DNA of 6,426 nt from Bryobacteraceae bacterium (GTDB lineage: Bacteria; Acidobacteriota; Terriglobia; Bryobacterales; Bryobacteraceae). The DNA is taken from positions 1 to 6,426 of the forward strand of contig JASHWA010000579.1 in assembly GCA_030044325.1 (NCBI GenBank). The letters run 5' to 3'. The position numbers were made by a program, and so were the translations under genes. Numbering within the stretch: position 1 is the first letter of the stretch; each line of letters begins with the position of its first letter. Of the stretch, positions 1-5,115 are shown in pieces. A model generated the notes under the pieces. It saw only the letters and a list, made by a program, of their open reading frames with translations, was not told the DNA's origin and did no database searches.

Positions 1-197
1 TGCTCGAACATTTCAAGCACAATCGACTGGAAGGGGAGAGTTTCCGCGAATACGTGCTGCGCTTCAAAGTGGAAACTTTCCGAAAGTTGACGGCCGATCT
101 GGTGAAGCCGGCAGAGCTTGCCCCGGAGATGTATCGGGATTGGGGCGATGAGGTCGAGTATTCGCTCGAATTGGGCCGCGGGGAGTGCGCGGCGTAA
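1..197 (+). CDS. Probable ferredoxin-type nitrite/sulfite reductase, C-terminal end (5' truncated)
   Basis: An open frame enters from the left edge (codons in phase with base 3) and stops at TAA 195-197, giving 64 visible residues. The visible tail has a GESFREYVLRF stretch, then an acidic/aromatic end (EMYRDWGDEVEY) and a final GRGECAA. A GESF-x-x-(Y/F) segment near the C-terminus is typical of siroheme/4Fe-4S nitrite and sulfite reductases, which reduce nitrite to ammonia or sulfite to sulfide with ferredoxin electrons in the cytoplasm. The cysteine cluster that binds the iron-sulfur centre and siroheme lies upstream of the window, so the call rests on the tail and on context: a siroheme-pathway gene (cobA) lies in the same direction downstream. 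The gene converges with a small minus-strand gene only 7 bp away, with no terminator hairpin between them. Nitrite versus sulfite specificity cannot be decided. Moderate confidence. Confidence 0.55.
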   Translation, partial: LEHFKHNRLEGESFREYVLRFKVETFRKLTADLVKPAELAPEMYRDWGDEVEYSLELGRGECAA

Positions 198-204
198 GCG
201 CTGC

Positions 205-396
205 TCATTTGTGGAGGTGCTTTCCATAGGCCTCCCAGAGGATCGAGAGAAGGCCGATCAGTTCCGCAGCCTTCAGCGCGCAGTGACCGACGAATCCGGT
301 CAACCCTCCGACCCAGTGCTCGGCCTTGTCGAAGTCGATGCGGCTCAGCGATTCGAGGGCAGCTTTAAACAGCCGTACGAAGCGAGTGATTTTCAC
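205..396 (-). CDS. Small hypothetical protein, 63 aa
   Basis: The frame starts at GTG (394-396 on the complement) and ends at TGA (205-207). I do not recognise the protein. It is supported as real by a near-consensus Shine-Dalgarno AGGAGGT at 403-409, 6 nt before the start. The sequence begins with a basic amphipathic stretch (MKITRFVRLFKAALESL), continues through an acidic patch (RIDFDKAEHW) to a glycine-containing hydrophobic middle (VGGLTGFVGHCALKAAELIG), and ends with the basic tail YGKHLHK. It has one cysteine, three or more histidines, no clear signal peptide and at most one weak membrane-like helix, so a small helical cytoplasmic or membrane-peripheral protein is likely. It follows the ATPase gene on the same strand after about 290 bp of repeats and leader, so it could be co-transcribed or have its own promoter. 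It converges with the reductase gene with a 7-bp gap. Confidence 0.62.
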   Translation of the reverse strand: MKITRFVRLFKAALESLSRIDFDKAEHWVGGLTGFVGHCALKAAELIGLLSILWEAYGKHLHK

Positions 397-402
397 GGGT
401 GG

Positions 403-409
403 ACCTCCT
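403..409 (-). promoter_or_regulatory. Strong ribosome binding site for the 63-aa gene
   Basis: The complement reads AGGAGGT followed by six bases (CCACCC) and then GTG. This is close to the perfect anti-16S match, at good spacing. It is much stronger than the sites in front of the other genes here, and it is the main argument that the small gene is translated and that GTG 396 is its start. Confidence 0.7.
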
Positions 410-427
410 GGTCAATGTTCTATTTTT

Positions 428-465
428 GTTTCAGTTACATGGCTTCCTGAAACCGGCTGGTTCAG
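428..465 (-). promoter_or_regulatory. Leader with two mutually exclusive hairpins before the 63-aa gene
   Basis: Read on the minus strand, three segments follow one another: CTGAACC (465-459), GGTTTCAG (454-447) and CTGAAAC (434-428). The first and second pair with one bulged base and a 4-nt loop. The second and third pair perfectly over 7 bp with a 12-nt loop. The middle segment cannot do both at once. The second stem ends about 18 nt before the Shine-Dalgarno of the 63-aa gene. This could be an RNA switch, or the 428-453 inverted repeat could be a protein operator on DNA. No ligand or regulator is implied by the sequence. Confidence 0.35.
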
Positions 466-533
466 GTATTTGGATAACAGTTGCGGGATACGGTCGGCGC
501 GGGCGGTCACACTGACGGCGTTTCCCCAACTAC

Positions 534-553
534 CCCCGCGCTTACGCACGGGG
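534..553 (-). repeat. Hairpin of repeat copy 1, GTAA (GNRA) loop on the minus strand
   Basis: On the complement this reads CCCCGTGC-GTAA-GCGCGGGG: an 8-bp stem with one G-U wobble closed by a GTAA tetraloop of the stable GNRA class. On the plus strand the wobble becomes an A-C mismatch and the loop is TTAC, so the RNA fold is better when transcribed from the minus strand, the direction of the flanking genes. Confidence 0.7.
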
Positions 554-596
554 CTTGCATCGCTGGGTGGTGCGGTTTTCCGGCCTGGGCATGTAC

Positions 597-616
597 GCCC
601 GCGCTTACGCACGGGG
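597..616 (-). repeat. Hairpin of repeat copy 2, GTAA loop on the minus strand
   Basis: Same head as copy 1, with a 7-bp stem (598-615). The outermost pair is lost because base 597 is G instead of C. The GTAA loop and the G-U wobble are retained. Confidence 0.65.
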
Positions 617-660
617 CTTTCATTGGCGGGTGGTGCGGTTTTCCGGCCTGGGCATGTGCC

Positions 661-679
661 CCCGCGCTTAACGCACGGG
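661..679 (-). repeat. Hairpin of partial copy 3, directly after the ATPase stop codon
   Basis: On the complement this reads CCCGTGC-GTTAA-GCGCGGG: a 7-bp stem whose loop has gained one base. It starts 4 nt after the ATPase stop codon. It could protect the mRNA 3' end or slow polymerase, but no U-tract follows, so it is not a canonical intrinsic terminator. Confidence 0.6.
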
Positions 680-683
680 AGCT

Positions 684-2015
684 TTATCCTTTGGTCGTGC
701 GGCCGCTGGCGCGTTGCGGACGGCCGGTTTCGATGGCTATTCCGCTTGCGGCTGCCATGGCCGGAATGGTGATCGAGTTGTCGACCAAGCGGGCCATATC
801 GGCGACGGGCAATCCTTCGGCTTCCTTGGCGAAGCGCAGGGTGCGGGCGTTGTCGTCGAAATCGACGCGGATCCAGTCGCCGCCGCGGACCTGGTCGGTG
901 GCGATCAGGTTGGACATCGGCTGGACCAGGAGACGCTCGATGGCGCGCTTCAGGTGACGGGCGCCGTATTTCAAATCGGTGCCTTCGATGAGCAGGAAAT
1001 CCTTGCTCGAATCGGACAGAGTGAAGACGAAGGCGCGATCGGCCGTCGTATTAAAAATTCTCTGTTGAACGAGGTTGAGCTCGATATCGAGAATTTTCTT
1101 CAACTGCTCGGTGCCGAGCGGCTGGAAGGTGACGATCTTATCGAGCCGGTTCATGAACTCGGGGGTGAACTTGCGGCGCGCCGCTTCGAGGCCGCTGCGG
1201 GAGAGTTTCCCGGTAGTTTTTTCATCGATCACTCCCGTGGCGGTCTTGTCGCGGGCTTCCTGCGTATTGAATCCGAGCTTGGGACTCATGATATTGCTCA
1301 TCTCGGCCGCGCCGAGGTTGCTGGTCATGAAGATCATGGCGCGCGAGAAATCGACCTTGCGATTGTCGCCGAGAGTGAGGGTGGCTTTGTCCAGAATGCC
1401 TAGCAGCAGGTTCCACAGCGCGTCGGATGCTTTTTCGATTTCGTCAAAAAGAACGAAGCTTAATTTAATGGTCTCGGTGTGGTACTGATTGAGCACCTCT
1501 TGAGACAGCAGCGGATGAGTTTCGCGATGGCCCAGGTAGCCGGGAGGCGAGCCGATGAGCTTGGCGATCTCGTGGCTGTGCTGGAACTCCGCGCAATCGA
1601 TCTTGATGACGGCGCGGGGGTTTTTGAGCAGCGCTTCGGCGGTAGCTTCGACGATGCGGGTCTTGCCGGAACCAGTAGGACCAAGGAACAGGAAATTTCC
1701 GATGGGGCGGCCGGGAGCGCTCATTCCGGTCAAATGCATTTGATAGATATTCACGATCTGGTCGATCGCCTCGTCCTGTCCGATGATCATCCTCCGGAGG
1801 TTCGATTCGAGCGACATCGCTTCGCGGCCGGTTTTTGCCGGATCCAACGGGATGTTTAGCCTCGTCATTTTACTTACCGCCTTTCTCGTTACCCTGGCGT
1901 CTGCCCTTTCCACCGTGGGAGCCGTCTGCCTCGCGGCCCCCTCCCACAAACCCTCAGGCAAGTCAATTGCCATTTTCTTAGATGCTCCGCTGAGCGCTGC
2001 GATGCGCTGCAACAT
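684..2015 (-). CDS. Single-ring ClpC/ClpB-D2-like AAA+ ATPase, 443 aa
   Basis: A AAA+ unfoldase-type ATPase with one nucleotide-binding module. Visible in order: MIIGQDEAID entry motif (76-85), Walker A GPTGSGKT (112-119), pore loop GSPPGYLGH (155-163) with aromatic Tyr160, Walker B VLFDE (188-192), sensor 1 TSNLG (231-235), Arg finger in FTPEFMNRLD (Arg290), and sensor 2 GARHLKRAI (351-359) in a Clp-type C-terminal small domain. All catalytic residues are present. This matches the second (D2) module of ClpA/B/C. The first module, ClpN repeats and the ClpX zinc finger are absent. KLGFN (246-250) sits where ClpC carries its VGF/LGF ClpP-docking loop. The start is uncertain: ATG 2015 directly follows the SDR stop (TAGATG, coupled), but Met50 (ATG 1868) has an AAAGGCGG-like site and homology begins only near residue 50-75. 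A C-terminal extension (about 400-443) is unassigned. Likely role: ATP-driven protein remodelling in the cytoplasm. Confidence 0.85.
   Translation of the reverse strand: MLQRIAALSGASKKMAIDLPEGLWEGAARQTAPTVERADARVTRKAVSKMTRLNIPLDPAKTGREAMSLESNLRRMIIGQDEAIDQIVNIYQMHLTGMSAPGRPIGNFLFLGPTGSGKTRIVEATAEALLKNPRAVIKIDCAEFQHSHEIAKLIGSPPGYLGHRETHPLLSQEVLNQYHTETIKLSFVLFDEIEKASDALWNLLLGILDKATLTLGDNRKVDFSRAMIFMTSNLGAAEMSNIMSPKLGFNTQEARDKTATGVIDEKTTGKLSRSGLEAARRKFTPEFMNRLDKIVTFQPLGTEQLKKILDIELNLVQQRIFNTTADRAFVFTLSDSSKDFLLIEGTDLKYGARHLKRAIERLLVQPMSNLIATDQVRGGDWIRVDFDDNARTLRFAKEAEGLPVADMARLVDNSITIPAMAAASGIAIETGRPQRASGRTTKG
1866..1884 (-). promoter_or_regulatory. Alternative internal start with ribosome binding site for the ATPase
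   Basis: On the complement, AAAGGCGG is followed by TAAGTAAA and ATG (1868-1866), the Met50 codon of the long frame. This is a better Shine-Dalgarno than the AAGAGA before ATG 2015. If used, the protein is 394 aa and loses a low-complexity 49-residue N-terminus. Confidence 0.4.
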
Positions 2016-2732
2016 CTATCTCTTCGGCCGGGACGGCCGAACCTCCACTCTGCTGATTAACGTTCTAACGGGCATTTGGAGGATCATACGTACAATTTCG
2101 GCTATGTCTTCGGGCCAGATTTTCCAATCTTGCCCGGATGGCGTACTACCGGAAAATTCCGTAGCAACGCTGCCCGGCATGACGTAGCTGACTCTCACGT
2201 TGTGGTTTCGCATGTCAAGCATCACCGCTTCGCTGAAACCCGTGAGCGCGAACTTGCTGGCGTTGTACGCTGCGCCGCCTGAGAACGGATTCTTCCCAGC
2301 CAAGCTACTAATATTGACGATGTGTCCACCGCCGCGGGTTCCAAATCGCGGCAACGCTTCGCGGGTGCAGTAGAACACGCCGTAGAGATTTGTTTCGATC
2401 GTATACTGCCAATCCTGTATAGAGAGATCCGAAATGGCACTAAAGACTCCCACGCCGGCATTGTTGACGAGAACGTCGAGGGCGCCGAAGCGTTCGTCGG
2501 CGAAGTTGAACAATCGCGCGACCTGCTCATGATCCCTAACATCGGCGGCTTTACCGGCGACTTTACCGCCGGTTTCGGCGGCGAGGGATGCGACAGTTTG
2601 ACTCACGCTCGCCTCGCTGCGGCCACAAATGAGCACGTGCGCTCCGTGCTCGAGCAGCGTTTTGGCGATGGCGCGGCCGATGCCGCGGGTGGCGCCGGTA
2701 ACCAGACAGGATTTTTCTTGGAGGGTTTCCAT
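2016..2732 (-). CDS. Short-chain dehydrogenase/reductase (classical SDR), 238 aa
   Basis: NAD(P)(H)-dependent oxidoreductase of the classical SDR family, with a full set of motifs: cofactor glycine motif TGATRGIG (12-19), CGRSE (36-40, with Arg38 favouring NADP(H)), acidic residue in ADV (63-65), NNAG (90-93), Asn114, catalytic Ser143 in NISS, YNASK with Tyr156 and Lys160, and PGSVAT (186-191). At 238 aa it is of normal length. It is a soluble cytoplasmic Rossmann-fold enzyme. The substrate cannot be told; the C-terminal substrate loop (about 192-205, SGSTPSGQDW) is short. Start ATG 2732 is the first one after an in-frame stop a few codons upstream, and it has no good Shine-Dalgarno, so initiation may be weak or leaderless. 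Its TAG stop abuts the ATG of the ATPase with no intervening base, so the two are probably co-transcribed and translationally coupled. It is divergent from the heme operon. Codon use is less GC-rich than in the heme genes. Confidence 0.92.
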   Translation of the reverse strand: METLQEKSCLVTGATRGIGRAIAKTLLEHGAHVLICGRSEASVSQTVASLAAETGGKVAGKAADVRDHEQVARLFNFADERFGALDVLVNNAGVGVFSAISDLSIQDWQYTIETNLYGVFYCTREALPRFGTRGGGHIVNISSLAGKNPFSGGAAYNASKFALTGFSEAVMLDMRNHNVRVSYVMPGSVATEFSGSTPSGQDWKIWPEDIAEIVRMILQMPVRTLISRVEVRPSRPKR

Positions 2733-2910
2733 TATTAGAGGTTAGTGGGTTACAGATTAAACGCGGGTGGGGTGTTCGGCTGAGGGGATACCCGCAAAGT
2801 AGTGGCGGGCGCACACCCGCAAAAATTTCGGAGACTGCTTTTTTCGTCAATGCCCGGTCATCAAGTGAAGTGCGGGGCGCGGGGTGTTTTTCTCAATCGG
2901 AAATGCCTGC

Positions 2911-2949
2911 GCCAGGAGCCCGCGCCATTACTGGCGCGGGTCGGCTGGC
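2911..2949. repeat. Strong palindrome, 9-bp GC stem with TTAC/GTAA loop
   Basis: The core CCCGCGCCA-TTAC-TGGCGCGGG (2919-2940) is a perfect 9-bp inverted repeat. A second outer stem, GCCAG (2911-2915) with CTGGC (2945-2949), extends it beyond a small internal loop. On the minus strand the loop is GTAA, the same GNRA loop as in the 537-683 repeats, though the stem differs. It lies 36 bp upstream of the heme operon start and overlaps its candidate -35. It could be a REP-like element, a cruciform, or an operator. Confidence 0.7.
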
Positions 2950-2974
2950 ACTCAACTCTGTAACGGCGTAAAAT
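2945..2974 (+). promoter_or_regulatory. Candidate promoter of the heme operon
   Basis: CTGGCA (2945-2950, 4 of 6 to the sigma-70 -35) and TAAAAT (2969-2974, 5 of 6 to the -10) are separated by 18 bp. Transcription would start near 2981, giving a very short leader before GTG 2985. Weak, by-eye evidence. The -35 overlaps the outer arm of the palindrome. Confidence 0.25.
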
Positions 2975-2984
2975 CAGAGATAAA

Positions 2985-3803
2985 GTGATCGAGACGAGCA
3001 CCTTGTGGCTGCGTTCGGCGGCCTGCCTGTACGCTCTGGGGTTGTTGCATTCTCTGCTGGCGATTGCGCGCAAGAATCAGAACCTTTACCCGGTAGCGCT
3101 GGGCGCGTTCCGCATCGGGGTGGTGTTGCATTTCGTCGCGCTGGTGGAAGTGGCGATGGCTTATGGGCGGCTGCCGCTCGACAGCTTTTTTGAAGCGCTC
3201 AACGTGTGCGCGTTTCTGATTGCGCTGGTATTTCTGATCGTCGAGTGGCGCTACCATTTCGCGACCACCGCGGTGGCGCTGTTTCCGCTGGTGTTTTTGA
3301 TGACGCTGACCGCGTCGATGGAGCGGCCGGTGGCGAGCTGGCCGAACGTGGGCGTGCGCGATGCGTGGCTGATCGTGCACATCGTGCTGGTGCTGGCGGG
3401 ATTCGCGGCGCTGCTGCTGACCGCGGTCGCATCGATTTTCTATCTGATCCAGGAGCGGCGGCTCAAATCGAAAAGAGCGGGGCGGCTGCTCGAAAAACTG
3501 CCGCCGCTGGCGACGCTCGATAACCTGGTTTCGATTTCGATGGGCCTGGGATTCGTGCTGCTGACTTTGGGCGTGATTTTCGCGGTGACGTGGGCGTCGG
3601 TGGAGTCGGGGACCAAGTGGGTCAGCGACTGGAAGATTCAATTTTCCTTTTTCACCTGGTTTTTGTGCCTGGTGATGATTTTTTTGCGAACCTCCGCGGG
3701 ATGGCGCGGGAGGAAAGCGGCGGTGATGGCGCTGGCGGTGCTGGGGTGCGCGGCGCTGACCTGGGCTGCGCACGTCGGGATCCGGCCCACGCTCGAACGA
3801 TGA
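2985..3803 (+). CDS. HemX/CcsA-like cytochrome c assembly family membrane protein, 272 aa
   Basis: An integral membrane protein with about eight hydrophobic helices (roughly residues 7-28, 40-60, 72-88, 93-110, 127-155, 185-204, 219-234 and 244-262). It resembles the HemX/CcsA branch of the cytochrome c assembly family: LIVHIVLVLAGFAALLL (129-145) with a conserved-type His132, and WASVESGTKWVSDWK (203-217), which aligns by eye to a degraded tryptophan-rich WWD heme-handling segment. His22 and His49 are other possible heme ligands. In Bacillus, HemX is encoded next to hemA and influences the amount of HemA; CcsA proteins bring heme to apocytochrome c. The gene overlaps hemA by 4 nt (ATGA, 3800-3803), implying coupled translation and favouring a HemX-type role. 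The GTG start at 2985 is chosen because it precedes helix 1 by only six codons; its Shine-Dalgarno (AGAGA at 2976-2980) is weak, so TTG 3003 is an alternative. Confidence 0.82.
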   Translation: MIETSTLWLRSAACLYALGLLHSLLAIARKNQNLYPVALGAFRIGVVLHFVALVEVAMAYGRLPLDSFFEALNVCAFLIALVFLIVEWRYHFATTAVALFPLVFLMTLTASMERPVASWPNVGVRDAWLIVHIVLVLAGFAALLLTAVASIFYLIQERRLKSKRAGRLLEKLPPLATLDNLVSISMGLGFVLLTLGVIFAVTWASVESGTKWVSDWKIQFSFFTWFLCLVMIFLRTSAGWRGRKAAVMALAVLGCAALTWAAHVGIRPTLER

Positions 3804-5065
3804 AACTTTTCGTCACGGGACTGAATCATCGCACCGCGCCGGTGGAGGTGCGCGAACGGCTGGCGTTCCACGAAAACGGTTTGCCGGAAGCGCTCGGTTC
3901 GCTCAAGAAGCGGCCCGGGCTGCTCGAAGGGATGATTCTTTCGACGTGCAACCGGGTGGAGATCACGGTGGCGGCGGAGGAACAGGCGAGCGCGGAGACG
4001 ATCGAACACTTTATCGCCGAATCGAGGAGCGTCGAGCGCGAGTGGCTGTCTCCTTTTTTATACCGGCACGACGGCCCGGACGCGATCCGGCACCTGTTTC
4101 GCGTGGCGTCGAGTCTGGATTCGATGGTGGTGGGCGAGCCGCAGATTCTGGGTCAGCTCAAGAACGCCTACGCGGCGGCGAAGGATTGCGGAGCGATCAG
4201 CGGATTTCTGGACCTGGTGGTGACGCGCGCGTTCAACGTGGCCAAGCGGGTGCGCTCGGAGACAGATATCGGTGAGAGCGCGGTTTCGGTGAGCTACGCG
4301 GCGATCGAGCTGGCGCGGGAGATTTTCGGTTCGCTCGACGGCAAGCGCGTGCTGGTGGTGGGGGCGGGAAAAATGTCGGAATCGGCGGCGCGGCACCTGC
4401 GGCGCGCGGGCGTTTCCGAGATTCTGGTGACCAATCGCACGCGCGAACGGGCGGTGGAGATGGCCGAGGAGTTCGGCGGGCGGGTGATCGAATACGAGAA
4501 ATTTTCCGCGGCGATGCCGGACGTGGATATCGTGATTGCGTCGAGCGGGGCGCCGCACTACATCATCACGCGGGAGCAGATGCGCGCGGTGATCGGCAAG
4601 CGCAAGAACCGGCCGATGTTTCTGATCGACATCGCGGTGCCGCGCAACATCGAGCCGGAGGTGAACGAGCTCGACAACGTGTTTTTGTACGATATCGACG
4701 ATCTGGATAAAGTCGTTGAAACGAATATCAAGGGACGCATCGAAGTCGCGGTGCAGGCCGAGGACATCATTCGCGAGGAAGTGGAGCGGATGGTGCAGCG
4801 GCTGCGCACGCGCGAGGTGACGCCGACCATCGTGAGCTTGCAGGAGCAGCTGGAATTGTGGCGGACGGCGGAGATCGAGCGGCAGCGGGGGCGGCTGGGG
4901 GCGCTGACGACGCAGCAGGAAGAAGCGATCCAGGCGATGACGCGCGGGCTGATCAACAAGATCGCGCACGGGCCGATCATGGAATTGCGCAAGCAGGCGG
5001 CGGAGCCGGGCGGGGTGCACGTGATGGGGATGATTCGCCGGCTGTTCCGGTTGGGGGAAGGATGA
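3800..5065 (+). CDS. hemA: Glutamyl-tRNA reductase, 421 aa
   Basis: NADPH-dependent reduction of glutamyl-tRNA(Glu) to glutamate-1-semialdehyde, the committed step of C5-pathway tetrapyrrole synthesis in the cytoplasm. The catalytic domain starts with GLNHRTAPVEVRE (7-19) and has the nucleophile Cys50 in STCNRVE (48-54), followed by MVVGEPQILGQ (109-119) and DIGESAVSVSYAA (156-168). The NADPH-binding Rossmann domain has VLVVGAGKMS (184-193), then TNRT and FLIDIAVPRNIEP. The C-terminal helical dimerisation region runs to the end (about 320-421). Length and motifs are normal for the family. ATG 3800 is chosen although the frame is open 70 codons further up, because MKLFVTGLNHRTAPVE is the canonical N-terminus and the upstream part overlaps the membrane gene. 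Second gene of the operon, overlapping the first by 4 nt; hemC follows after 50 bp. Confidence 0.98.
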   Translation: MKLFVTGLNHRTAPVEVRERLAFHENGLPEALGSLKKRPGLLEGMILSTCNRVEITVAAEEQASAETIEHFIAESRSVEREWLSPFLYRHDGPDAIRHLFRVASSLDSMVVGEPQILGQLKNAYAAAKDCGAISGFLDLVVTRAFNVAKRVRSETDIGESAVSVSYAAIELAREIFGSLDGKRVLVVGAGKMSESAARHLRRAGVSEILVTNRTRERAVEMAEEFGGRVIEYEKFSAAMPDVDIVIASSGAPHYIITREQMRAVIGKRKNRPMFLIDIAVPRNIEPEVNELDNVFLYDIDDLDKVVETNIKGRIEVAVQAEDIIREEVERMVQRLRTREVTPTIVSLQEQLELWRTAEIERQRGRLGALTTQQEEAIQAMTRGLINKIAHGPIMELRKQAAEPGGVHVMGMIRRLFRLGEG

Positions 5066-5073
5066 GATTGGCC

Positions 5074-5101
5074 GTGAATCAACGTGAATCAACGTGAGTC
5101 A
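5074..5101 (+). repeat. 10-bp tandem repeat in the hemA-hemC gap
   Basis: GTGAATCAAC occurs at 5074-5083 and 5084-5093, followed by a partial, slightly altered copy GTGAGTCA (5094-5101). It fills most of the 50-bp gap between hemA and hemC. The unit matches 8 of 10 bases of the repeat at the hemC-cobA junction. Confidence 0.8.
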
Positions 5102-5115
5102 GGGCCAAATAAAGC

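Larger units (their letters stand above)
537..683 (-). repeat. REP-like 63-bp tandem repeat, two full copies plus one partial
   Basis: Copy 1 is 537-599 and copy 2 is 600-662; they differ at 6 of 63 positions. A third, partial copy begins at 663 and runs up to the stop codon of the ATPase gene at 684-686, with small insertions. Each unit has a palindromic head (see the hairpin entries) and a linker containing TGCGGTTTTCCGGCCTGGGC. The copies are head to tail. The length is a multiple of three, so several long frames run through the array, but the encoded peptides are low-complexity and basic and I do not regard them as genes. The array most resembles a small REP-type extragenic family. No transposase or RAYT gene is visible in the window. 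The block fills about half of the 287-bp gap between the ATPase and the small gene; the rest is the leader region. Confidence 0.8.
2733..2984. other. Divergent intergenic region between the SDR and the heme operon
   Basis: This 252-bp stretch has no supported gene. It must hold the promoters of both directions, but no convincing SDR promoter is visible. It contains a direct repeat ACCCGCAAA (2790-2798 and 2815-2823, 25 bp apart), a small inverted repeat GCGGG/CCCGC (2805-2820) and the large palindrome described separately. The short repeats could be regulator sites or REP-like debris; nothing decides between these. Confidence 0.5.

Noticed and set aside
412..612. Minus-strand open frame of 66 aa across the repeat and leader
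   Set aside because: Its first part is translated repeat sequence, rich in Arg/Pro/Gly, it has no ribosome site at its start, and it runs through the predicted leader hairpins. Most likely a by-product of a repeat whose length is a multiple of three.
661..679. Intrinsic terminator after the ATPase gene
   Set aside because: The stem is good, but no run of U follows on the minus strand (GGCACATG follows); at best a stabilising or pausing hairpin.
534..683. CRISPR array
   Set aside because: Copies are directly adjacent, repeated over the whole 63-bp unit, without unique spacers of constant size and without cas genes.
326..772. Plus-strand open frame of 148 aa with internal peptide repeats (RLRTGL...GGAVFRPGH)
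   Set aside because: The peptide repeats only mirror the 63-bp DNA repeat, and the frame overlaps the small gene and the ATPase C-terminus antisense.
714..1403. Plus-strand frame of 229 aa opposite the ATPase
   Set aside because: It has no recognisable domain and lies wholly antisense to an ATPase with all AAA+ motifs.
2790..2823. Direct repeat ACCCGCAAA as a regulator binding pair
   Set aside because: Only two 9-bp copies in a region with many GC-rich short repeats; could be chance, so noted only under the intergenic entry.
2952..3773. Minus-strand frame of 273 aa opposite the HemX-like gene
   Set aside because: His/Arg/Gln-rich antisense shadow; the plus strand encodes a clear multi-helix membrane protein coupled to hemA.
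3590..3799. 70-residue N-terminal extension of HemA
   Set aside because: It overlaps the upstream membrane gene, is Gly/Arg-rich, and the canonical HemA N-terminus starts exactly at ATG 3800.
4058..5092. Long minus-strand frame of 344 aa opposite hemA
   Set aside because: Arg/His-rich, low-complexity product typical of the antisense frame of a GC-rich gene; hemA on the plus strand is unambiguous.
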